Below, piece after piece: positions 10,771-22,638 of a stretch of DNA of 64,000 nt. Position numbers and translations under genes: made by a program. The notes under the pieces are model-generated. The model made no database searches. It was given only the letters and a program-made list of their open reading frames with translations, and was not told the DNA's origin. This stretch comes from Persicaria tinctoria. Its lineage: Eukaryota; Streptophyta; Magnoliopsida; Caryophyllales; Polygonaceae. The stretch lies in NCBI GenBank assembly GCA_037127255.1, contig JBANSL010000018.1, positions 17,395,175-17,459,174 on the forward strand, read 5' to 3'. The stretch's first letter is position 1. Each line of letters opens with the position of its first letter.

Positions 10771-12074
10771 GCAATATTGTGTATTAATGTACGACTGTAT
10801 ACAACAACAAAAATAAACTTAATTTGGATTATCATCATTAGTTAAATATATTGGTGAATGTAAGAAGTAAAACAAGAGTTATTGTGAGTAATTCTATTTT
10901 TCAAAACAATTTCATATCTAAAAAAAATAAAAATAAACATATGTATTTATATCCCAACTAAAAAGCTAGAATAATAAAAAAAAATACTTTTATTTTGTTT
11001 TATATTAGTTTGAAATTTGTAAAATAAAATAAATTTATCAACAAACTATGTAGACAAAGATAGTAAGACACTAAGACTAGTTAACCTATTTACCAAAAAC
11101 AATCCAGCTCAATTTCATCGTATAATTTTAATTGATAAAACTAATTAAAATAACTCAATCTTGATAAGAGTGTTTACTTTCACCTTTCAAATATAAGAAA
11201 AATAAATCAGTCTTTGACGAATGTGGTGATAAAGTACCTCGACTCATTTTTTCAACCATAAATTATGTCAGAACACTGACATGAATGAAACTGATCAAGT
11301 GGTATCATTCTCATGAAAACAACTCATCCAAAATTCTCTAAAATCTTAATTTCGTCAATTATATGTCATCATTTTGGCATGGATTTATGGTCATGAAAAA
11401 AATCATAATACTTTGTTACCACATCCCCTATAAGTTGGTTTTTTTTTTTACCATTGAAGGGTGAAATTTTTTTAGGTTATTTTTACCATTTTAATTCCAA
11501 CATATTCCGAACTTTTATAAAATGATATAGTGGATAAGGTTTTATAGATTTATATGAATTTGCTCATGGTGGCTTCAAAATCAAAAAATAATAGTCTCGA
11601 CATAAATTAGAATATAACACGACTTATATATCGAAAATTTACAACATCAATTCAGTATTTTCTAAAAAAAATTGTAATATCTAATATAATAATAATAATA
11701 GAATAAGTGGGATGGTTAATAAAATATATTTGAAAAACAAGAAAATACGATGTTGTCTTTGCCATGATGTGATGGAGTATTTTAGTTTTTATTTAAGCCA
11801 AATTATTTATCATAATGAAACAATAAATCTGAAAATATATTACATATATAATACGAAAAATACAAAATACTAAAAATGAATTGCCTCAACAACTTTGGTA
11901 GAATAAGAGATCTAATATTTGAATCACTTAACATAGACATGAACAATTGCAGAGTAGACAGTAGTTGCACATATTGAACGTTGTAGACTATGAAGACATT
12001 AATCCTATGAACTAAGAGGAGATGTTGTTCTTAAGATTACTATTTGAAGTGAATCTCCTACTTGTAAGTTACAT
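10771..12074. other. AT-rich intergenic sequence
   Basis: About 1.3 kb, strongly AT-rich, with homopolymer runs. No coding region, RNA gene or clear element boundary was seen. Confidence 0.6.
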
Positions 12075-12139
12075 AAGTGGGTGCACTAGTTCTTCTAAAA
12101 AAAATAAAAAATAAAAAATAAAAAAAGTGGGTGCACTAG
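12075..12139 (+). mobile_element. Bare poly(A)-tail insertion with 15-bp target-site duplication
   Basis: AAGTGGGTGCACTAG is present perfectly at 12075-12089 and 12125-12139. Between the copies are 35 bp: TTCTTC followed by A-runs interrupted by single T. This is what an extremely 5'-truncated LINE or SINE insertion leaves. Confidence 0.7.
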
Positions 12140-12167
12140 AGTAGAGGAGGAGGGAGGGGATACTGGA

Positions 12168-12475
12168 TAGTCTGTGCTTCATATAGTGCAACACAAAATT
12201 ATTTCGGGTATAAATAAACATTGAAAAAAAAAATGTTATAGATTTTATACCCTTATATTGATATGTTTATGAAAATTTATTATGAAAATTCATGTTTTAA
12301 AAATATAGATAATTAAAATATCAATTATTTTAGAAAATAATTTTTATTATTTTTTAAAACATGATTTTTCATAATAAAATTTTATAAACATATTAACATA
12401 AGGGTGTAGAATCTAATTTTTTTTTTTTTAATGTCTATTTATACTCGATATAATTTTGTGTTACACCGAAGGGAG
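12168..12475. mobile_element. Stowaway-like foldback MITE
   Basis: The two halves are near-complementary over about 120 bp each. Shared words read inward from both ends include AACACAAAATTAT, GTATAAATA, CACCCTTAT or TACCCTTAT, and ATTATGAAAA. The right terminus reads inward as CTCCCTTCGGT next to TA, as in Stowaway elements. The left terminus is more diverged. There is no coding capacity. Confidence 0.7.
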
Positions 12476-12479
12476 TACC

Positions 12480-13836
12480 AGAGGGGAGTAGGGGATCCGA
12501 GCCACCTACCCCCGACCTTGGAAGGAAAAATATATATATGTATTTTTAGTAAATTTTTATAATTTAAGAGTTAAGAAAAGTTAAAATGGGTAATAAATCA
12601 TAAAATGTGAATAGTATAGTTGGTATGGTGTGAGAATTTGAACTATGTGGTCTTGAGTTCCAATCCTATAGTTTTTCCCTCTCGATTTTTTTGGTGTCTC
12701 CGCAGCTGATTGGAATTGTGTTGAATAGTTACAAAGGATATAAGCAGCCAAGCAGGGGATTAGGAAGCGTTGAGGCTATTGAGCTTCTTATTTAGTCATA
12801 TGTTTTGTTCTATAGATTAAAGATTTGATTAGGCATATTTTGCCATTATACATAACCCTGCAATATTAGATTTCGTTTTTCATAAAATTTTGATTCGTAA
12901 TTCTAAAACTAGAACTGCATGTGTACATAGCCATTATTTTGTCAATATCTTGTATAATTAATGATCATCAAAGTTCAAGAGGATTGTGCTCTATACTCGA
13001 GCTACCTTCCAATCACGTGAAGTACACATTTTATTTGTTTCTAATAGATAATCCGTACTAGAGAATTTTAGAGAGGTTTATTGTTAAAGGGTCTATCACT
13101 TATGGATAATTGTTGTATATGTGAGAGAAATGAAGAATGTTTTTAGAGTTGAATGTAGAGATTTTAGAGTTGAATCTTTACTTTGGAACTTGCCAACGAA
13201 GATGGTGGCGAAGGCCTACATATTGCACGTGGTGGGTTGTATGGGTCTAAAAGAAGACACCGCCAATTGGCTTGAGAGTTTGGTGCTAAGAGCAATGAGC
13301 TATGACAACTTTCGTCGTATAAGCCCTTGGGTGATTTACTTGGTTGCCCTTATTTTGCCGTTTTATATTCATCGCAATTGGTATGCTTCTTCAATATCGC
13401 TTTTAATTTCTTAATGATTTTTTGTTTTTAAGGCTTTCTGTGAGCTTCGTGTCCTCTTAATATAGGTTATGGAGATATACATCCCATAAACACAAAGAAG
13501 ATTTTGTCTATGGTGATTCTTCTCATTCTGAAGTCCAGAGGAGAGAGTTGAAGAGGTGAGAGAAGACAATGATGAGATACAAGGAAGGGAAGAACGCGAA
13601 AGGAAAGGGAAGACATACTAATTTGAAGTTTTGTTGACGAATTTGTGCATATTTTTCTTCTTCTTTGTATACCTAAAGTGTGACATCATGAGGAGAAAGA
13701 AACTTGACTTTGTGTATCCCACCTCATGTTCTTCCTACTCGTGGTGACCTGGGAACATCATCGCTATGTGGTCCTCTTTCATTGTTAAACGTCTCTATAA
13801 AAAAAATCACTTTTATAAGCTCTAATAAACTCTTAA
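12480..13836. other. Intergenic sequence without a supported gene
   Basis: Mostly AT-rich. An open stretch at 13121-13414 (97 codons) has no motif I recognise and no sign of being a gene. A weak tRNA-derived-SINE-like stretch lies near 12610-12680. Confidence 0.5.
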
Positions 13837-14199
13837 GACCATGTGCAACCATGAGTTTTACTTACCTTATAGGTCTTAAAAGGTAAACTAATGGTTGTAA
13901 GCCAAACCTTAAGGGAAGAGGTTGGAAGGGGTTACCCCTTCCCACTAAGGTAACCTCTTCCCTTTTATTTTTACTTTCTCTTTATTTTTTTAAACACACT
14001 AGTGTCCCACTATATATTATTTATATTTTTTTAAACACATAAGTTGGGAAGAAGGTAACCCCATGGTTGCAAGGGTAATCTCTAAAGAAGAGATAAAAAA
14101 AATAGAAAATAATTTAGTAAAAAAAAATATATGAAGTGGCAAATTATGATAAGGTGATGAAAATTGGAAAGGGGGAGAGGTAACCTTTTCCACGTGCTC
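13837..14199. mobile_element. Tourist-like (PIF/Harbinger) MITE
   Basis: Flanked by TAA at 13834-13836 and 14200-14202. The ends read inward as GACCATGTGCAA and GAGCACGTGGAA (9 of 12 matching). The inside has repeated GGTAACC and CTCTTCCC words in both orientations. It ends about 60 bp upstream of the RPL8 site II elements. Confidence 0.5.
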
Positions 14200-14260
14200 T
14201 AACAACCGCTTGGTAACCCAGTATAAGAATCTGGGACGACCCAGTTGATCAATATGGGTA

Positions 14261-14351
14261 TGGGCCGGCCCAAAAATGAAAGGAGCACCTACCCGGCTAC
14301 CCGGGAGTTCTAGGGCAACCACAGATCGCTCCCCACACCTTAAAACCCTAA
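14261..14351 (+). promoter_or_regulatory. RPL8 promoter: site II elements and telo box
   Basis: Overlapping site II motifs TGGGCC (14261-14266) and GGCCCA (14266-14271), then a telo box AAACCCTAA (14343-14351), 75 bp before the start codon. This pairing is characteristic of plant ribosomal-protein and proliferation-linked promoters, where TCP factors bind site II. Confidence 0.75.
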
Positions 14352-14425
14352 TTCCCCCATTTCCTTTCATTGTTCTCTCCCAATCTCCCCACTCTCACTC
14401 CGCCTCCAATCCCCCGCCGCCCGCC

Positions 14426-15811
<1,386 letters not shown>

Positions 15812-16310
15812 CTTATCTAGGTATTTTAGCAGTCCGTAGCTTCCTCTCGTTTTGCTTTCATGCTGTCTTGTTTGTTTTCGCTTGAAGCCTGGATAATGCA
15901 ATTTGCTGGCAGAGTTATGACTTCCTATATCTTCTTATTACAACAATGGTTTGTTATCCTACAAAATTTTCGCCGGTATTGCTCTTCTGTTGGTCTTTTG
16001 TCAAGTTATGATTTGCATATGATTTGCCCTGGATGAGCATTGTTTGATTATTGGTGTTCTGAAGCTGTTGAATATCAGTCGATGATTTTTAGTAGAAAAT
16101 AGATACCCATCACCCTTGTTTTCCTTAATCCTTACCATCGGATGTGCCACCAACACTTCTTATCCTTGATTGCCCTTCTTCTAAATTCATCAACAATTGG
16201 TAGTCTGTTACTGTGACAAAGGATCATTTGTAGAACCTTCAGGAGGCAGAAGAGAGGTCTTCGTCTTGGGCCGGTGTTGACGAATAACCCTTTTGATTTG
16301 GTTCACATAT
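15812..16310. other. RPL8 3' flank
   Basis: T-rich 3' untranslated and flanking sequence. No other gene seen. The duplicated HAC1-like segment begins at about 16311. Confidence 0.6.
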
Positions 16311-16465
16311 AAACTGGACTGTGAACAGTATGCCAAAAAAAAAAAAAAAGAAGAAGAAAAGGCAACATGAAGGTTTAGAGGGAAAGGAAAGACCATGACA
16401 TAGGATATTATTTACCCTGCATTAGGGGTTAATGTGCTGCTGTTGATCAAATTGATGGTGTAGAC

Positions 16466-16780
16466 CTAGGAAGCACGGAAACGGCATTTGACATTTTCTA
16501 GAGGTGTCCGAAACGGGGAAATGTGAAAGCAGCGGGGAAATGACATTTTTTTATTCTTCTAGTCTTCTTCGTCAATCATCACTCCTCAATCCTCAGTTGC
16601 CCTAATTTTTTTGTTTGATTTCATTTTTTGATTCTTCTAGTCTTCTTTGTTAACCTTTTGAATGATATTTGTTTGATTTCATTGCGTATTGTTGTTTCCT
16701 CGTCGTTTCCTGATTTTTAGAATTGTCGCTTCCCCGTGTCCCCGTTTCCCATTTCCGTTTCCTGTGTTCGTGCAACCTAG
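16466..16780. mobile_element. Small MITE with 8- or 9-bp target-site duplication
   Basis: GTGTAGAC (or GGTGTAGAC) stands on both sides: 16458-16465 and 16781-16788. The ends read inward as CTAGGAAGCACG and CTAGGTTGCACG (10 of 12). The empty site is visible in copy B near 41025 (GGTGTAGGC). An 8-bp duplication would mean hAT, 9 bp Mutator-like. The CTAG ends make the exact boundary ambiguous. Confidence 0.85.
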
Positions 16781-16788
16781 GTGTAGAC

Positions 16789-18359
16789 TCTGGAGAACCT
16801 GAACCACCAATTTCTGTTGTAGTCAAATAGTTCTCAGAAGAGCCTGAACCATTTAACGGCTTTATGTAACTGCCAAATCCACCATTCCCGGATCCATCTT
16901 GTGATGGATATGACCTCATCCCCGTCCCCCCGTCCATTTGGTTCCCCGTGCTCTGCACTGCAGAGCTGTTCTGATTGCCAATACCATCTGATGTACGGGT
17001 TGACACACCACGCATGGCAGCAGATGAACCAGTTTCATGTTGTGACATCCCTGGAGAGTATCCAGGCATCATTGTTCCAGCAGGAGCAGATTTCGACAGT
17101 GAAATTTGGCTCTTAATGAAAGCATACAAACGACTCTCGAAAGTATCCAGGTTCAAATATTCCTCCTGTAAGTACTAGGACAATTTAGAAAACAGAACAC
17201 CAACATAACACAGCACGATTTTCCATCATATACAAAAATACTAGTTGAAAAACCTGTGAAACTGCTGTCCTGAATAATCCCTCCTCCAGTTTCTTTACGA
17301 TATCAATAAACCTCCTTCGAGATATCTTAGGTGCCTGTGTCTCTGACTGTTTTTGAACCAAGAAATGGAAGCTGAAAGAACATTGAAAATCAGTTCAGTA
17401 TTAACTATTATCTATACAGCCAATGTCTGACAGCAGAGAATAAAATGATTTCATTATCGATCAACTACATCAATTACACTACACATGCCATGAATTCAGT
17501 CTCCATTAACTGGAAGCCCTGACCAAAAGGGAGAAACTAAAGACACATAGAAGCTTAGTGTTCAGGAAATGCATATCTCATTTCAGCATATAAGGGGTTT
17601 AGAGCAGAAAAGAAATTTTAATTATCAGCCAAAGTAGCATCTATAGTGAAAATACAAACATTAATGGTTAATCTTAGAACCATATATAAAGGGTGAACAA
17701 GTGACGTTCAAACTCCATTGATTGCTAATGAAAAGGGTGAACAAGAGAACTGGAAAATATTGATACCAGAAACTTAGGGCTTGTTTGGTTGAACATAGGA
17801 AGCACACTTCCTAGGAAGTCAATTCCCGTGAATTATAATTCCCATCAATTTGAAAAAGTTGTTTGGTTGATTTATAAGATGAGGAGATTTAAATATGGAG
17901 AATTGAATTTTGACATTAAAAAAAAAGGTGGAATTGCAACTTAGCTAGTCCCCTAGGTAAGTGAAATTCCCTAATTTTGTAGGAATTGGAATTCCTGGGA
18001 AGTTAAATTCCTTTGTTTTTTCGTGCTGAAAAAAATAACCAAACACATATATTTATCCAATTTCTTGTGTTTTTTAACTTCCTGGGTTTTTTAAACGGTA
18101 ACCAAACGAGCTCTTAGGATAGTGTTTATAGACTTTTCTACATCGAAACCTTACATTTTCTCTCGTATAAACCTTCTTGCTTTTAAAAGTTCAGGATCCA
18201 TGACTGCTGAATATGCTGAACCCGGTATTTGTCTCCAGTGAATGATGGGGATTTTCGTTCTGCTAAGACGCCCCAAGCGGAATTTCACCAGCTGGAATGA
18301 GTAGCTGGCTGGATGGATATCTGCCCCCCTGGCCCTGGTAAATGTGGCTGCACATTCAT
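16789..18359 (-). pseudogene. HAC1-like (CBP-type) histone acetyltransferase 5' fragment, copy A
   Basis: Start codon at 18357-18359 opens MNVQPHLPGPGG, the style of plant HAC1 N termini. MDPELLKARRFIREKM follows but in a shifted frame, after an early stop in the first frame. The next exon (about 17370-17262) encodes FHFLVQKQSE and KKLEEGLFRTAVSQ. The following exon (from about 17167) encodes EEYLNLDTFESRLYAFIK, then a Ser/Gly-rich stretch with MMPGYSPGMSQ. These are the N-terminal helical and low-complexity parts of the HAC family. The PHD, acetyltransferase, ZZ and TAZ regions are missing because the duplicated segment ends at 16311. Upstream, 18360-19250 holds leader and promoter-like sequence with GGCCCA motifs. 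The frameshift and truncation argue against function. The reading frame at the 3' side runs into the MITE at 16466-16780. Confidence 0.75.
17777..18113. mobile_element. Tourist-like (PIF/Harbinger) MITE
   Basis: Flanked by TTA at 17774-17776 and 18114-18116. The ends read inward as GGGCTTGTTTGGTT and GAGCTCGTTTGGTT. Copy B near 42061 reads AACTTAGGATAGTG without the insertion, giving a clean empty site. Confidence 0.92.
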
Positions 18360-19972
18360 CTTAAATTTCAGCTTAAGATGTTTCTTAACATTACATTACA
18401 TCAATAGATCATCTCAGCTGAAAAGCTTCAGATGATAGGTTATGCTTATTACTTCCTTCACACCAGATAGAGGATTATTAAGATCTAGTCCTTTGTTTTT
18501 ATACAGTGGCTTTGAGATGAATATGGTCCTCATCTCAATTTTTGGAGCGTTTTAACTAAACACGGCTATGTTAAACCACTAGGACTAGGAGGCTTGACAC
18601 TCACCAGATAGAAGCGAATCCGATTGGATTCGTCGGAATTTCGGTGATTGCGACAACGGCGCGAAATAGAAGATGAGGATTAGGATCAAACTGTGGAGTG
18701 CAGATTGGGGGTTGACTCTGTGAAACAGCAAAACCGATCAACACAAAATACAGATAAAATTCTCTCAGTTAGAAGTTCAAATCGAACACGAAACTGAGTA
18801 ATTCAGACCTAGGAATCAACCGGTAGGCTGGAAAGTGAGACAGCTAATCGCTATCAGAGAAACGAAATCAAACAAAGTAAACAGGGATAAATCTCAGTCA
18901 GGTCCGAGACGAGCGTACCAGACCTAGAAAGAAACCAGCTTAGTCGCTTAGAGAGAGAAGCCGATTGGAAGACGGAGGAACGGGATAACCAGTTGAGAGA
19001 TTTGGAGATGAGGAAATTTCTGTGTAATTGCTGAATGAAGAAGACGAAGTCGCCATAGGTGGTTACATTGGGAAATTTGCAAGCAGTAATTCGGAAAACG
19101 ACAAATTGAAAAAAGGAGTCCGCAGTACTCGGCCCAAACATATGGCCCAAAACTGAAAACGTAAACAATGGGTCGTAGCCCAATCACAGGAATATAATGA
19201 AGGAAATATATCATTTTTTTGGAACATTTTAACTAAATACGGCTATTTTTGTCACATGGTTGAATACAAATTTCTACTCTTACTCTCGCCAACTTTGGGT
19301 CTTTAGGAAAGACCATCTCGGTTTGCTTGTAGTAAGGACATCTCGACCCCATAGACTCTACGGGCTAGGGGGGTTACATTGGGTTGATAATTACGTCATG
19401 ACTTGACTCAAGCTTTTCTACAAGAGTTTTTTTTCCTTATGCTCGATTTGTCTATTGTATATCCTAAGGGTATATGATAAGGAGACTTTATTGGGAAATA
19501 AAACCATAAAAGAAAATTGGCAAACCTGATAATCTAATTTAAAAATTGACTAAACCGGGTGTTTCTACAGAAATGCTTTTCAATTTGACTTTTTATCCTA
19601 TACTTCAAAGGCATAAGATAGAAAACTTGTACTGTATTTATATATACATATGGGTAAAGAATAAATAAAGACGTGAATAAAATTATAGACTAGTAAGTTT
19701 AATTTGTGTTAGAATAAGAGATTACACTCGAAAATTAAAACTTGTTCTGTTGAGAGATTTGACATGGGAGTGTCCCTTCCACATTGATTATAAAAGAGTA
19801 AAAATGATGGGTTATAAAAAAGGGTGAAACTTTACACAATAACTTAAGTTTTTGTGTTAAGTTGGCAGATCCCGACCTTATAATCGCAAAAATAATAATA
19901 ATAAATCAATGTAACTTGACACATGTTTGCCTCGTATCAGAGCCGTGTTCGGCTAGATGGGTTCCTTGTCAA

Positions 19973-20637
19973 TAGACCTGAGCATGAGTGGGCTTGGGCC
20001 GGGCCTATGAGAATATATTGGCCCATTTTAGCGGGTCGGGCTTGGGCTAGGCCCGAATTTTGGGTTAACCCTCTTGCCCAAACCCGCTCACATGGGCGGG
20101 CCGAGTAGCCACCGGACTGCCCATTATAATTTTGTAAAATATTATTTTTATTTTATTATTTTTGCGTTTGATCTTAAACTACACAAATGTGCTAAGTGTC
20201 TCAAAAGATTGAAATTTTATACAAAACAAAGGTATACAAGTTACACAAATGCGAAATTACACACTATAATTTGTATGTAGGTTCATTTCAATGAAAAAAT
20301 CTTGAAAATAATATATTTATTACTATTGTATTTCTTAATTTATATGCGATGTAAATACTATTAGTATTTATAAAGTAATAGATGTAAAAGTTTAGATATT
20401 ATATAATCAATATATATACTCCATAGTATTTTAATACAAATATATAAAAATTAATACAAGTAATATATATATATATATATATATAAATATAGGCGGGTCG
20501 GGGGGCTTAACCCTTAGCCCAAGTCCGGCCCTATGGGCCCGTCGGTCCGCTTGGGCCAATTGCCTTACCCAAACTCGCATATTTTACAGGGCGGGTTGGG
20601 CGGACCGGGCGGGTTAGCCCATGTCTGCTCCGATCTA
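19973..20637. mobile_element. hAT-type MITE inside the TRIM
   Basis: The ends read inward as TAGACCTGAGCATGAGTGGGC (left) and TAGATCGGAGCAGACATGGGC (right). The flanks CTTGTCAA (19965-19972) and GTTGTCAA (20638-20645) match at 7 of 8. The interior is AT-rich with GC-rich ends. It is related in style to the element at 9673-10762. Confidence 0.8.
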
Positions 20638-20706
20638 GTTGTCAAGTGCGAGTCGCACTTGAGGGGGGCGTGTTGAGAGGTTTGGTAGGAGAGTGTCCCT
20701 CCCACA

Positions 20707-22461
20707 TCTATCTATATCTATATCTATATTTAAACACTAAAGAAGGAGTACAATGGCCAAATGTCATCTTCTCCCTTACTTTAAATCCTATGTGGCAATT
20801 GCTCATTCAATTATGATGATGTGTCATTTTCTATTTTTTTTGAATTTTTGTTTTTTGAAGTAAATTATATCCATGTGGCAATACGTGGCAATTGATGATG
20901 AAAGAATACAATCTTCTAATTTGCTATATCCAAAGAATGAAATCTGCTATATAATGCCATAATCTTCATTTATATCAAGCCACAATCACGTAGACTAAAA
21001 TCCGGTGCCAAGCATTCCCAAGCGGTGACACCGTTGGCCAACGGTAAATCAGGAGCCAGTCCTGTAGGGCAGTGAAGACGATCCTCCAAGGAATAGCCTG
21101 ACGTGGAGTCGCCTCGATACACACCACCACAACCCCAGCCAACCACACCGGTTGCCAGAGCTCCAGCACGGAAGAGGAACGCCAAGCACCAAGGATGTCA
21201 ACCAAGAACCAACCTTGAAGACGCGCACCTTTAATCCCTTTCATACGAAAGAGAATTTATTCAACCCTAACGGGATTTTCAAGCCCTTTCGGGAAGGATT
21301 CAACCCTTTCGGGATTTTTTATTCATTTATTTATTTTTATCCGAAACACTGGGCCCGAATGGCCCGAAGTTTGGGCCCGGAGAAACCAAACTTGGGCTCA
21401 AAAGACCCGAAACTTGGGGCCCAAGGACACGAAGCTTGGGCCCCAAGGACCCGAAACTTGGGCCCCTTTAGATGTTTACAATAAGAACACCTGTATTTTT
21501 GTCGAACTTTTATTTAATATAATGCTAGCTATATGCTTTTCAATAACAATTTCCTAAAAATATTTATTAATTATTAAGAATTTCATTTTTATGACTAAAC
21601 CATTGATGATAATGAAACTACCTTCAACTTTTTCTATAGCTTAGTAGCACTTTGCAAGACATCCCTTGAAGGAGTTGATTTAGCTGAGAATAGCTTAGCC
21701 ATATATTATTCAGTTTTTTTCCATATATATGCTCCTAATAAGCTGCAATCTCAAATCAATTATTCAAACTTTTCTCTATACTTGCATTCATGTCAGAAAG
21801 TTCCTGCAAAAGCATGAATTGAATTAGATGACTGGGTAATGCACATCTTAATTTGTTCAAAAAAATCAATTGTTTCCCACTTAAATATTTGTATGTTTGA
21901 TGTCCTGCGTAAAGTTTTGGTTCTGATGTCTGAAAATACATCTACCAGATTACATATTTAACAAACTTCTTCACATAAAGGAGAGAGGAAAAAAGATTTT
22001 ATAAATAAATTAAAATAAAATAAAACAGACGACACTACAATTTAATTTTGATTTGTTTTTTAAAAAAAATTATTTTTTAAACCCAAAAAGATTATTACTC
22101 CGTATTTTTTTTAAAATACTATATTTTTGTATACGATTTTTAATTTTATCAAATATTTTTCCCATCTATATTATTATTATTATTAAAATTCAAATGCAGA
22201 ATAATTAATAATTGACTTAATCCTAACAATATCTTAAGATTGTAATTTTTTTCAATTTACAATCTTATTTTCTCATAATAAACACTCCTGCAATATATCT
22301 ATTTAACATGCAAACGACAAACTAACTCATTTCATAAAAATGAAAAAGCAATAAAGCACAGAACTAAAATACGACAATTTAACCTACTAATGCCAGTGAC
22401 AGAGTTAAAAAAATGTTTTTATTTAAAGAAATCCCGCACAAGGTGCGGGTTACTAAACTAG
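20707..22461 (+). mobile_element. Non-autonomous Helitron inside the right LTR of the TRIM
   Basis: Starts TCTATCTATATC after an A and ends CTAG before a T, so it sits between A and T without duplicating the target. The 3' end carries the expected hairpin: CCCGCAC (22433-22439), loop AAG, GTGCGGG (22443-22449), followed by TTACTAAACTAG. The left LTR of the TRIM gives the empty site (CCACATTGATT). No Rep/helicase is encoded. A stretch near 21340-21470 has short repeats of GAAACTTGGGCCC. I recognise no captured gene. Confidence 0.93.
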
Positions 22462-22638
22462 TTGATTATAAAAGAGTAACTCTACACAATAACTTAAGAT
22501 TTTGTGTTAAGTTGGTGGATCCTGACCTTATAATTGCAAAAATAATAATAAGAAACCAATGTAACCCGACATGTGTTTGCCTCCCGTTAACGACCCGTCA
22601 GATATTTCACATGTTCAGTGTTTAGTTGTCTTTTTTTT

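Larger units (their letters stand above)
19748..22611 (+). mobile_element. TRIM-type LTR retroelement carrying two nested elements
   Basis: The left LTR begins TGTTGAGAGATTTG at 19748. The right LTR begins TGTTGAGAGGTTTG at 20671 and ends TTTCACA at 22611. Both LTRs contain GATTATAAAAGAGTAA and TTTTGTGTTAAGTTGG. A TGTTC duplication flanks the element (19743-19747, 22612-22616), and copy B keeps the empty site (CTTGTTCAGTG near 43750). A Met-tRNA-type primer site (GTATCAGAGCC) lies at 19934-19944. A purine tract (CTTGAGGGGGGCG) precedes the right LTR. There is no coding region, so it depends on other elements. The left LTR lacks about 28 bp present at the end of the right LTR. Confidence 0.88.

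Noticed and set aside
12610..12680. SINE-like stretch with an A-box-like TAGTATAGTTGG
   Set aside because: The B-box-like GAGTTCCAATCC departs at a key position and no target-site duplication or tail was found.
13121..13414. 97-codon open frame on the plus strand
   Set aside because: No motif, no promoter or splice context, and an isolated position in AT-rich sequence.
16208..16396. 62-codon minus-strand open frame left of the HAC1 copy A segment
   Set aside because: It crosses the duplication boundary and an A run; no family resemblance.
18854..19214. Open frames of about 90-109 codons, also present in copy B (42862-43221)
   Set aside because: They coincide with the leader and promoter of the HAC1-like segment; the two copies differ by a frame-breaking deletion, so coding is not conserved.
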